Positions 1 to 5,442 of a stretch of DNA of 7,772 nt are shown piece after piece. The stretch is from Gemmataceae bacterium (GTDB taxonomy: Bacteria > Planctomycetota > Planctomycetia > Gemmatales > Gemmataceae): assembly GCA_020847555.1 (NCBI GenBank), contig JADLBT010000480.1, positions 1 to 7,772 on the forward strand. The letters are read 5' to 3'. The first letter of the stretch is position 1, and each line of letters opens with the position of its first letter. The notes under the pieces were generated by a model. That model worked only from the letters and a program-made list of their open reading frames with translations, was not told where the DNA came from and searched no databases. Both the position numbers and the translations under genes were made by a program.

Positions 1-28
1 CACGATTGACATGGGTATGTCAATCGTG
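1..28. repeat. Perfect 12-bp inverted repeat at the window edge (terminator, operator or promoter)
   Basis: Two 12-nt arms, CACGATTGACAT at 1-12 and ATGTCAATCGTG at 17-28, are exact reverse complements around the 4-nt loop GGGT. The repeat starts 78 nt beyond the stop of the minus-strand Rrf2 gene, where its terminator would be expected. Any minus-strand T-tract would lie outside the window, so this cannot be confirmed. The arms are AT-rich compared with the surroundings and contain TTGACA, a consensus -35 hexamer, on both strands. On the minus strand a 17-nt spacer would put the -10 just off the window. An operator or promoter for the next gene is therefore an equal possibility. On the plus strand the repeat is followed by a C/T-rich stretch rather than a clean T-tract. 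Confidence 0.6.
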
Positions 29-105
29 CCCCCTCTCTTATGGTGGCAGCGTTCCCTTCGACGGCGCTGCTGTCACTCTCCAGAAGCGGCCACAAGTGAC
101 GGCGG

Positions 106-573
106 TCACTCCAGCTGCGCGGTTTCCTTCGGGAGTTGCACGGTAATACCGCTGGCCACGTCGGCGATGGTGATCTGCTGCAGCGACTCCAGGTATTGCT
201 CCTCGACGCCACGGAGGGTACGCTGGATGCTGCAGCGGCCCACCTTGGGGCAACTCGGCCCCAGCGACAGGGCGCAGCGCTGCAGCGAGACGCCCTCGAG
301 CACCTCGGCAACATCGCGCAGCGTCAGTTCGTCAGCCGGCTTGCCCAGCGAGTAGCCGCCGGCGATGCCACGGTGGCTCTGCAGCACCCCGCCGCGCGCC
401 AGCCGCTGGATCACGTTCGACAGGTACGCCTCCGACGCCCCCGCCCACACCGTCCGAACCCAGTCGCTCAGCTCCGAGATGGTTGTCAGCGCGCCGAACG
501 GCTTCTTGGCCAGATAGGCCAGCGCGTGCGTGGCGTAGCCGAATCGCTGCGAGAAGAACTGTCCAAAGGCCAT
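106..573 (-). CDS. Rrf2-family transcriptional regulator, probable Fe-S sensor (NsrR/RirA/IscR-like)
   Basis: This 155-aa protein has the usual Rrf2 length and is predicted to be a cytoplasmic winged-helix DNA-binding protein. An N-terminal helix (FGYATHALAYLAKK, residues 11-24) leads into the helix-turn-helix with the recognition segment AYLSNVIQRLARGG (49-62). The wing RGIAGGYSLGKP (68-79) and TLRDVAEVLEG (84-94) are hallmarks of the family. Cys100, Cys108 and Cys114 are spaced CX7CX5C, matching the cluster-ligand spacing I recall for RirA and Bacillus NsrR rather than IscR (CX5CX5C). I chose the ATG at 573 because AGGGG lies 6 nt upstream and family similarity begins there; an in-frame extension to 666 reads as low-complexity sequence. 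By eye, the position of the NsrR Asp8 ligand is Gly12, and the turn before the recognition helix looks about 5 residues longer than usual. It lies 89 nt after the halogenase-like gene and may control that block and itself. Family assignment is firm; the signal sensed (iron, NO, Fe-S status) is not. Confidence 0.93.
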   Translation of the reverse strand: MAFGQFFSQRFGYATHALAYLAKKPFGALTTISELSDWVRTVWAGASEAYLSNVIQRLARGGVLQSHRGIAGGYSLGKPADELTLRDVAEVLEGVSLQRCALSLGPSCPKVGRCSIQRTLRGVEEQYLESLQQITIADVASGITVQLPKETAQLE

Positions 574-586
574 ACCAGTCCCCTGA

Positions 587-607
587 GGTAAATTCGCTAA
601 ATCCACC
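587..607. promoter_or_regulatory. Candidate Rrf2 operator: imperfect AT-rich dyad upstream of the regulator gene
   Basis: A 21-bp imperfect palindrome has half-sites of the pattern GGTnnATT and AATnnACC around a 5-nt centre, with 6 of 10 positions per arm symmetric. It ends 13 nt before the regulator's ATG, just upstream of its Shine-Dalgarno sequence. The stretch 587-622 is markedly AT-rich for this window. Rrf2 proteins bind dyads of roughly this size and often repress their own promoter, so autoregulation is a reasonable inference. No exact match to a published IscR, NsrR or RirA box is claimed. Confidence 0.4.
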
Positions 608-623
608 TTATTTTGTAGTGCAA
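595..623 (-). promoter_or_regulatory. Possible promoter of the Rrf2 gene
   Basis: On the minus strand TTGCAC (623-618) resembles a -35 box. At 17 nt the -10 position holds TTAGCG (600-595), which is a weak match, inside the candidate operator dyad. The local AT-richness and the 89-nt gap after the halogenase-like gene support a separate regulator promoter. The weak -10 could mean an activator- or repressor-dependent promoter, or simply a chance match. Confidence 0.22.
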
Positions 624-662
624 AGGGGACGCCGCGGTCAAGGGCAGCTCCGCCGTCCGCCC

Positions 663-1904
663 TCACAGGGGCGGGGGCGGCGGCGTCATGGTCGCCAGCG
701 CCTCCAGGAACCCGTTGAGGTTCTTATCGATCACGTCGCCGATCAGGCAGTCGATCAACGCCGCCCGCTGGTCCGGGAAGCGCTCCACGAACGCGCGGAA
801 GTGGAACTGCGGATCGTAAAAGGCGTGGATCAGCCGGCGCATCACCTCGACCCCCCGCCCGAGCGGGCTGGTAAACACCCCCAGTCGCGCCGCCGAGCAG
901 TCGCCGGTTTCCAGTGCTTCGGATATACAGCCGGCGGCCAGGGTCGCCGAGCCCAGGGCCAGGAACAGCCCCGAGGAGTAGATCGGATCGAGGAAGGCAG
1001 CTGCATCGCCGATCATCACCCAGCCGTCACCCACCGTCTGCCGGTTGCGGTAGGCCATTCGCCGCAGCCCACGCACCGGCCCGACCCGGGGCGCCGCCAC
1101 CAGCCGCGCCCCCAGCGGAGCGCAGCGCGCCACCTCGCGGAGGAACACCGGCTCGAACTGATCTGTCTCGTCGAAGAGGTAATCCGGGTCGGCCACCACG
1201 CCGACGCTGACCAGGTCGTTCGGCAGCGGGATGTACCAGAACCAGCCGCGCTGCGGGATCATGAACACCGTCGTCTCGCCGGCGTCGATACCCGGCAGGC
1301 GCTTGCCGCCCCGGTAGTAGGACCACACCGCCGCCTTGTTCAGCCCGGGCACCGGCCCCTTCAGCCCCAGCTGCGTCCCGATCAGGGTGCCGCGGCCGGA
1401 CGCATCGACGACCACCCGGGCGCGCACCTCGTAGGGCTCGCCCTCAGTGGGCGCCGCCCGCACCCCGACTGCCCGGTCCCCCTCGAACAGAACCTCCTGC
1501 ACCCGCGTCTGCATGCGGACCTCGACGCCGTGCGCGCGCGCGTTGGCCAGGCACATCTCGTCGAACTCGGAGCGCTCCACCTGCCAGGTCTGAGATCGCT
1601 CGCCCGGAATCGTCTCGAAGAAGTAGAAGGGGTCCGCCTCCTCGCCGTCAGGCGAGACGAAGCGGACGCTGTATTTCTTGGGAAAGTGCGAAAGACGGAG
1701 CCGGGGCAGCAACTCCAGCTGATCCAGCACCCCGTAGGTGTTGGGGATCAGCGACTCACCGATGTGGTAGCGGGGGAAGGAGGTATTCTCCAGCACCAGG
1801 CAGTGACGGCCCTGCCGCTGGAGCAGGGTCGCCAGCGCCGTGCCCGCCGGGCCGCCGCCCGCCACCACCACGTCCCAGCTACCGTTCGCACTCGCCTTGA
1901 CCAT
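663..1904 (-). CDS. Flavin-dependent halogenase-like FAD oxidoreductase
   Basis: This 413-aa protein belongs to the FAD-dependent halogenase/geranylgeranyl-reductase superfamily. Its Rossmann FAD site is VVVAGGGPAGTALA (12-25), followed by FPRYHIGESL (43-52), a segment typical of halogenases. WFWYIP at 221-226 fits the WxWxIP halogenase signature. The second FAD motif GDAAAFLDPIYSSGLFLA (299-316) contains FxxPxxSxG at 304-312, also associated with flavin halogenases. Such enzymes use FADH2 from a partner reductase, O2 and halide to form hypohalous acid; a lysine directs it to the substrate. Lys76/Lys77 in HFPKKYSVRF is the likeliest equivalent but is followed by Tyr where many phenolic halogenases have Gly. 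The ATG at 1904 has AGGA 7 nt upstream; a GTG at 1940 overlaps the previous stop (GTGA) but has no Shine-Dalgarno. The protein ends in a Pro5 run. No flavin reductase gene is visible. It could instead be a non-halogenating dehydrogenase or reductase of the superfamily. Confidence 0.85.
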   Translation of the reverse strand: MVKASANGSWDVVVAGGGPAGTALATLLQRQGRHCLVLENTSFPRYHIGESLIPNTYGVLDQLELLPRLRLSHFPKKYSVRFVSPDGEEADPFYFFETIPGERSQTWQVERSEFDEMCLANARAHGVEVRMQTRVQEVLFEGDRAVGVRAAPTEGEPYEVRARVVVDASGRGTLIGTQLGLKGPVPGLNKAAVWSYYRGGKRLPGIDAGETTVFMIPQRGWFWYIPLPNDLVSVGVVADPDYLFDETDQFEPVFLREVARCAPLGARLVAAPRVGPVRGLRRMAYRNRQTVGDGWVMIGDAAAFLDPIYSSGLFLALGSATLAAGCISEALETGDCSAARLGVFTSPLGRGVEVMRRLIHAFYDPQFHFRAFVERFPDQRAALIDCLIGDVIDKNLNGFLEALATMTPPPPPL

Positions 1905-1936
1905 GATCGGATCCTGTTCTCGGGCGGGCCGACGCC

Positions 1937-3289
1937 TCACGAGTAGCGCAGCCCGCGATGCTCGGGGAGATAGAAGGCCGGGAGCAGGCGGTCGGCCCGC
2001 AGCAGGCCCGCGCGCGTCAGCGTGACGGCGTCGCGGTCATACGTCAGCCACCCCTGCCCGGCGTATTCGCTCAGGGGTGCTGCAAATCGGTCGGCGATCT
2101 CCACGCCGAATTTCGCGCGGAAGCGGTCGGCCTCGACCCGACCAAGTTTCAGCTGCAGCACGAACTCGCGCACCAGTTGCTCGGCGGCGCTGAGCCGGTA
2201 GGCCCGACTGACCGCAAGCCGCCCGGCCGCGAGGTCGGCCAGGTAGGTCGTCAGCGACGGGGCGTTCTGCCAATGGGTTCCTGTAACATACGAGAGCGAC
2301 GAGGTGCCGAGTCCCAGCAGATCGGCGCCGCGGTACTGCTCTTCCTGGTAGACGAACCGGCCGTGCCGGGTGCCGCGGGTTGCCGCGTAGGCGCTGCGGA
2401 GCCGGTATCCGGCCGCTTCCAGGCGGGCGAACGCCTCGGCCAGCCGGTCGTGCTTGACCGGCCACCCAGGGAGTTCCGCCGGCACCTGGCCGCTCCGCAG
2501 CGCGCGATATAGCGGCGTATTAAGGGGGATCTCCAGTTGGTAGACCGTGACGCTGTCCGGCCCCAGATCGAGCACCTGCTCCAGGCTCTGCCGGAACGAT
2601 TCGTCGGTCTCCCCCACCAGACCAACAATCAGATCGACGTTGATCTCGTCGAAGTCGGCCTGGCGGATCACCTCCCAGGCGCGCTCGACATCTGCCACGA
2701 GGTGGACGCGGCCGTTGAGGCCGAGCACACGGTCGTCGAGTTGCTGCACGCCCAGGCTGAGGCGATTGACCCCCACGTCACGCAGCAGGCGGATCTTGCC
2801 CGGGGTGGCGCTCCGCGGGGCGCACTCGAAGGTGACCTCCTCGGCGGCGTCCCAGGGGAAGAGCGTCTGCATCCCCCGCAGCAGCCGCGCGAGCGTATCG
2901 GCCGGCAGCAGGGACGGCGTCCCGCCGCCGAAATACACAAAATCGACGGACCGGCCGGCGAAGGCGGGCGCGTGCCGGTACAGCGTCAGTTCGCGGAGAA
3001 CGGCCTCGACGTACTCGTCCATCTGCGGCCGCGTCTCGACCGCGTAGGAGAGGTAGTAACAGTACTCGCAGCGATGGGCGCAGAACGGTATGTGAACATA
3101 CAGACCCAGCGGAGGCCGCGTACAGTCCGCGCGATCCGTGCGCAGGTTGCACGGATCGCGCGCCGCGCCGGCCAGTTCCGGCCGCCAGCAGGAGAACGGC
3201 GGGTACGCCGCGACAAAGTAGTTCCCCTCCGTCGGCTCGGCGGCCGGCGCGGCACAGGGCGTCAACTCGCAGGACAACTCGCTCGCCAT
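1937..3289 (-). CDS. HemN/HemW-like radical SAM protein (coproporphyrinogen III oxidase-like)
   Basis: This 450-aa protein carries the HemN-type radical SAM core. YVHIPFC with C70-x3-C74-x2-C77 binds the [4Fe-4S] cluster, and YFGGGTPSLL (119-128) is the glycine-rich SAM motif. GVNRLSLGVQQLDD (173-186) and INVDLIVGLVGET (216-228) are further HemN/HemW motifs. The region after about 365 resembles the HemN C-terminal domain. HemN proper has CxxxCxxCxC; here the fourth cysteine is absent (CEYCYYL), so ordinary coproporphyrinogen decarboxylation should not be assumed. Family alternatives are HemW-type haem chaperones, HutW/ChuW-type haem opening and class C radical SAM methylases or cyclopropanases. 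The ~60-residue N-terminal extension has five cysteines (7, 12, 34, 47, 56) and a NYFVAAYPPFSCW segment. No strong Shine-Dalgarno precedes the ATG, only a G-rich stretch. The halogenase-like gene begins 32 nt after this stop, suggesting co-transcription and possibly a shared substrate. Fold assignment is firm, reaction unknown. Confidence 0.9.
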   Translation of the reverse strand: MASELSCELTPCAAPAAEPTEGNYFVAAYPPFSCWRPELAGAARDPCNLRTDRADCTRPPLGLYVHIPFCAHRCEYCYYLSYAVETRPQMDEYVEAVLRELTLYRHAPAFAGRSVDFVYFGGGTPSLLPADTLARLLRGMQTLFPWDAAEEVTFECAPRSATPGKIRLLRDVGVNRLSLGVQQLDDRVLGLNGRVHLVADVERAWEVIRQADFDEINVDLIVGLVGETDESFRQSLEQVLDLGPDSVTVYQLEIPLNTPLYRALRSGQVPAELPGWPVKHDRLAEAFARLEAAGYRLRSAYAATRGTRHGRFVYQEEQYRGADLLGLGTSSLSYVTGTHWQNAPSLTTYLADLAAGRLAVSRAYRLSAAEQLVREFVLQLKLGRVEADRFRAKFGVEIADRFAAPLSEYAGQGWLTYDRDAVTLTRAGLLRADRLLPAFYLPEHRGLRYS

Positions 3290-3347
3290 GCTCGGCCCCC
3301 GGGCGGGCGGCCTCTTCCTCGGTCACACATTCGCAACGCACACCCGC

Positions 3348-3362
3348 GACGCAGACTGCGTC
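3348..3362. repeat. Short inverted repeat between the small membrane gene and the radical SAM gene
   Basis: GACGCA and TGCGTC are exact reverse complements around a 3-nt loop, inside the 92-nt gap 3290-3381. No T-tract follows on either strand and the stem is only 6 bp. It may be a weak mRNA structure or a protein site, or chance in GC-rich DNA. I see no convincing promoter in this gap. Confidence 0.2.
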
Positions 3363-3381
3363 AGCGCTCAACCCGGTGCGT

Positions 3382-3534
3382 TCAGAGACACTCGTTGGCA
3401 ACGCCGCCGACCCGCGTGTAGCGGCAGGTGTCACGGCTATCGGCCTGGCCGTAGGTGAACAGCAGCCATGCGATCGTGACGGCGGCGGCCAGGAACACCA
3501 CCAGGCAGTCGCGCCAGCCCAGTACTCTTCTCAT
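3382..3534 (-). CDS. Small single-helix membrane protein, 50 aa, coupled to the cytochrome gene
   Basis: I translated this short frame directly from the minus strand. It starts MRRVLGWRDC and ends RVGGVANECL before a TGA. Residues 11-27 (LVVFLAAAVTIAWLLFT) form one hydrophobic helix. Three arginines precede it, so the positive-inside rule predicts an N-in topology with a ~22-residue periplasmic tail. That tail holds Cys37 and Cys49; Cys10 lies at the start of the helix. A near-ideal Shine-Dalgarno GAGGAG sits 7 nt before the ATG, within the last codons of the cytochrome gene. Its start lies only 3 nt after the cytochrome stop, so translation is very likely coupled. Tiny one-helix subunits accompany several respiratory complexes, so an accessory or assembly subunit is a reasonable inference. 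I recognise no family. Codon use is GC-rich like its neighbours, and automated callers may miss it because of its length. Confidence 0.72.
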   Translation of the reverse strand: MRRVLGWRDCLVVFLAAAVTIAWLLFTYGQADSRDTCRYTRVGGVANECL

Positions 3535-3537
3535 GTC

Positions 3538-5220
3538 TCAGCTCCTCACGCGGCCTTTTTTGTCGATCATCCGGGCGATGCCCCGCGGGAAGTCCCGCAG
3601 GCGGAGGACGGGGCGCACCTCGGGGGACAGCGACAGCACGTAGGCCACCAGCGCCCAGCGATCCTGCTCCTGCGGGATGGCCATCGCGAAGCACGGCATC
3701 GGCGAGCCATCCAGCCCGCCGAAGATCGTGCGGTAGACGTCGGCCGGTGTATGGCCGTTCTTGAATTGCCAGCGGTACGTCAGGTCACCCGGAGCGATGG
3801 GGAAGCCCCAGTTGTCCTTCTGCTCGACAGCGGACGGGCCGTCGCCCTTGCCCCCCTCACCGTGGCAGATGTGGCAGGCGTTCGCCTTGTACAGCACGGC
3901 ACCGTGCTGGCGGAGGGGAGTCAGGTCCGCCGGCGGCGTGCTGATCACCAGCTGCGTGGGCTGATTGTCGCCTTGCCAGGCCCTTACGAATCGCTTGGAG
4001 AAGGTGACGATGTAGCGGGAGACGTCGCGGATCTCCTGGTCGCTGAGAAACTGGCCGAAGGCGGGCATGGTCGAATTCTTCGTCCCCAGCCGGACGCAGC
4101 GCTCGATGTCCTCGAACGTGGGCAGTTGCCCCTGCTCCGTCGAGCGGAACCTGTAACAGCCCGCCCGAAAGTCGCGCGGCTTCACTTCCAGGCCGGAGGC
4201 CAGGAAGCCCTTGCCGTCGCCCTGGCTCCCGTGGCACATGATGCACTGCTTGCGGTAGACTTCCTGACCGCGCTTGACGGCGTCCCGCTCCGGTGTGCCG
4301 TCGGGGATCGCCGGCCCCGACAGGAACGGGTTGTACTTTTCCGCCTTGGCCACGCCGGGCCGGCTACCCCACCTGGCCTCGTCCGGCAAGCCGTAGAGGC
4401 CCTGCAGGGCCGGAGCCAGCTTGTTCTTGGCCCACCCGCCGCGGCTGGCGAAGCCCGGCCCGTAGCGGTCGTACATCTGGAAGAACTGAACCGCCTTGGC
4501 GTCGGTGAGCACCTCGCGCACTTCGTGGTAGTAGCGCTCGAAGCTGTACTCGAACCCGACCCCGTGCCCGCCGACGAAGCAGACGCGCTCGCGCACCGGG
4601 TCGATGGCTACCTCCTGGTGGAACAGGTAGCGGTAGTACGGGCTCTCCTCGCCGCCGCAGTATTCGAGGAACTCCACCCACGGCTGAGGCGAGGCCGAGT
4701 CGATCTCGGCGAGGCGGTCCTTGACGTTGACGCCGTGGACGCCCCCGTACTTCTCGAAGAAGTCGGGGAACATGGTGTCCATCCACTGATGCTCGCCGAC
4801 CGTGTGGCCGATGGTGAAGCCGAAGCTCGCCAGGGTGTGGCACTCCCAGCGCGAGCCCGGCGCCCAGTGGAAGATGACCCCGCCCTTGGGACCCTGCCAG
4901 CCCGTCCCCCCGTAGGCCTCGACCTGGTGCTCAGCGAGGCGATTATTGAAGCACCAGTAGACGAAGTCGAGCCAGCGTTCATCGCCGGGCACGAGGGTGA
5001 GCGTATCCGTGTTGAGATCGTGGTCCGGGTTGTAGCTGGTGCGAATGCCGCGCGAGCGCTGCACCCACTTCTCCTCGCTCCAGGCGAACCCAGGGATCAC
5101 ATAATGCCTGGCCTCGCCGGAGCGCTTGCCGGTATGGAAGCTCACCGCAGCTACCGCGGCCATGGCGGCGGCGGCGACCACGAAGACCAACAGACTGGAG
5201 CCTTTCTTCGTGTTGCTCAT
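3538..5220 (-). CDS. Membrane-anchored dihaem c-type cytochrome with a novel N-terminal domain
   Basis: This 560-aa protein has a short basic N-terminus and a hydrophobic segment at about 9-28, an uncleaved signal anchor or signal peptide, so the rest should be outside the cytoplasm. Residues ~38-300 form a domain I do not recognise, rich in Trp, Tyr and His, with Cys90, Cys127, Cys188 and Cys214 and no CxxCH. Two cytochrome c class I modules follow. The first has CIMCH at 326-330 with probable axial Met385 (TMPAF); the second has CHICH at 449-453 with probable axial Met508 (SPMPCF) or Met513. Both have the usual C-terminal helix (EIRDVSRYIVTF; RWALVAYVLSLS). It probably shuttles electrons between a periplasmic donor and a respiratory partner. 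The ATG at 5220 is chosen because it begins the anchor and has AGAGG 9 nt upstream; the frame stays open to 5415 but reads as non-coding Pro/Arg-rich sequence. The C-terminal tail (538-560) is basic. Confidence 0.9.
   Translation of the reverse strand: MSNTKKGSSLLVFVVAAAAMAAVAAVSFHTGKRSGEARHYVIPGFAWSEEKWVQRSRGIRTSYNPDHDLNTDTLTLVPGDERWLDFVYWCFNNRLAEHQVEAYGGTGWQGPKGGVIFHWAPGSRWECHTLASFGFTIGHTVGEHQWMDTMFPDFFEKYGGVHGVNVKDRLAEIDSASPQPWVEFLEYCGGEESPYYRYLFHQEVAIDPVRERVCFVGGHGVGFEYSFERYYHEVREVLTDAKAVQFFQMYDRYGPGFASRGGWAKNKLAPALQGLYGLPDEARWGSRPGVAKAEKYNPFLSGPAIPDGTPERDAVKRGQEVYRKQCIMCHGSQGDGKGFLASGLEVKPRDFRAGCYRFRSTEQGQLPTFEDIERCVRLGTKNSTMPAFGQFLSDQEIRDVSRYIVTFSKRFVRAWQGDNQPTQLVISTPPADLTPLRQHGAVLYKANACHICHGEGGKGDGPSAVEQKDNWGFPIAPGDLTYRWQFKNGHTPADVYRTIFGGLDGSPMPCFAMAIPQEQDRWALVAYVLSLSPEVRPVLRLRDFPRGIARMIDKKGRVRS
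3542..3547 (-). promoter_or_regulatory. Strong ribosome binding site of the 50-aa gene inside the cytochrome 3' end
   Basis: GAGGAG on the minus strand lies 7 nt before the ATG of the small membrane gene and overlaps the final Arg-Ser codons of the cytochrome gene. It is the cleanest Shine-Dalgarno in the window and is the main reason for calling the short frame a real gene. Confidence 0.7.
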
Positions 5221-5374
5221 GGTCGTGGACCTCTCGAAGTCTTTGAGGCAGGAGAGACACGGGAGGGCGGGATGGGGCGCCCGTCGCCGCAGGGAGCGCC
5301 TGGCCGGTGGGGGGGCTGGCTGGTAGTTACGGACGTTCTGGGGCGAAGCAGGGGTTAATTGAGCGGGATACCGT

Positions 5375-5406
5375 GGTTCGGCTGGGGACCATTCCCCGGC
5401 CGAACC
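5375..5406 (-). terminator. Hairpin downstream of the DUF1501 gene, possible U-tract-free terminator
   Basis: A 13-position stem runs from GGTTCGGC at 5375-5382 to GCCGAACC at 5399-5406, with GGGG/CCCC next to a 6-nt loop and a single mismatch (C/A in the minus-strand RNA, G/T wobble on the plus strand). It begins 107 nt after the DUF1501 stop. No T-run follows on the minus strand, so it is not a canonical intrinsic terminator. It could end transcription with factor help or protect the 3' end of the DUF1800/DUF1501 message. Confidence 0.45.
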
Positions 5407-5442
5407 GACGGCCAACGGAGGCTAAGGCGAGCAGCGACTCTC

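Noticed and set aside
95..110. AGTGAC/GTCACT inverted repeat at the Rrf2 stop codon
   Set aside because: The 6-bp stem has no T-run on either strand and is short enough to occur by chance in this composition.
1905..1940. GTG start for the halogenase-like protein overlapping the radical SAM stop (GTGA)
   Set aside because: It is attractive as a coupled start, but the 12 extra residues are Arg-rich and no Shine-Dalgarno precedes it; the ATG at 1904 has AGGA at 7 nt.
483..1946. Long plus-strand open frame opposite the Rrf2 and halogenase-like genes
   Set aside because: It is an antisense shadow of GC-rich codons: the translation is rich in Arg, His, Gly and Pro with no family motifs, while the minus strand carries clear Rrf2 and FAD motifs.
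2778..3434. 218-codon minus-strand frame overlapping the radical SAM start in another phase
   Set aside because: It is Arg/Ala-rich and lacks motifs, and it overlaps the well-supported radical SAM core.
3376..5358. 660-codon plus-strand open frame opposite the cytochrome gene
   Set aside because: The minus strand has two CxxCH cytochrome modules with axial Met segments and a signal anchor. The plus translation is compositionally biased and unrecognisable.
5221..5415. Upstream extension of the cytochrome frame by 65 codons
   Set aside because: The added sequence is Pro/Arg/Ser-rich, would bury the signal anchor internally, and spans a predicted hairpin. The ATG at 5220 has a Shine-Dalgarno.
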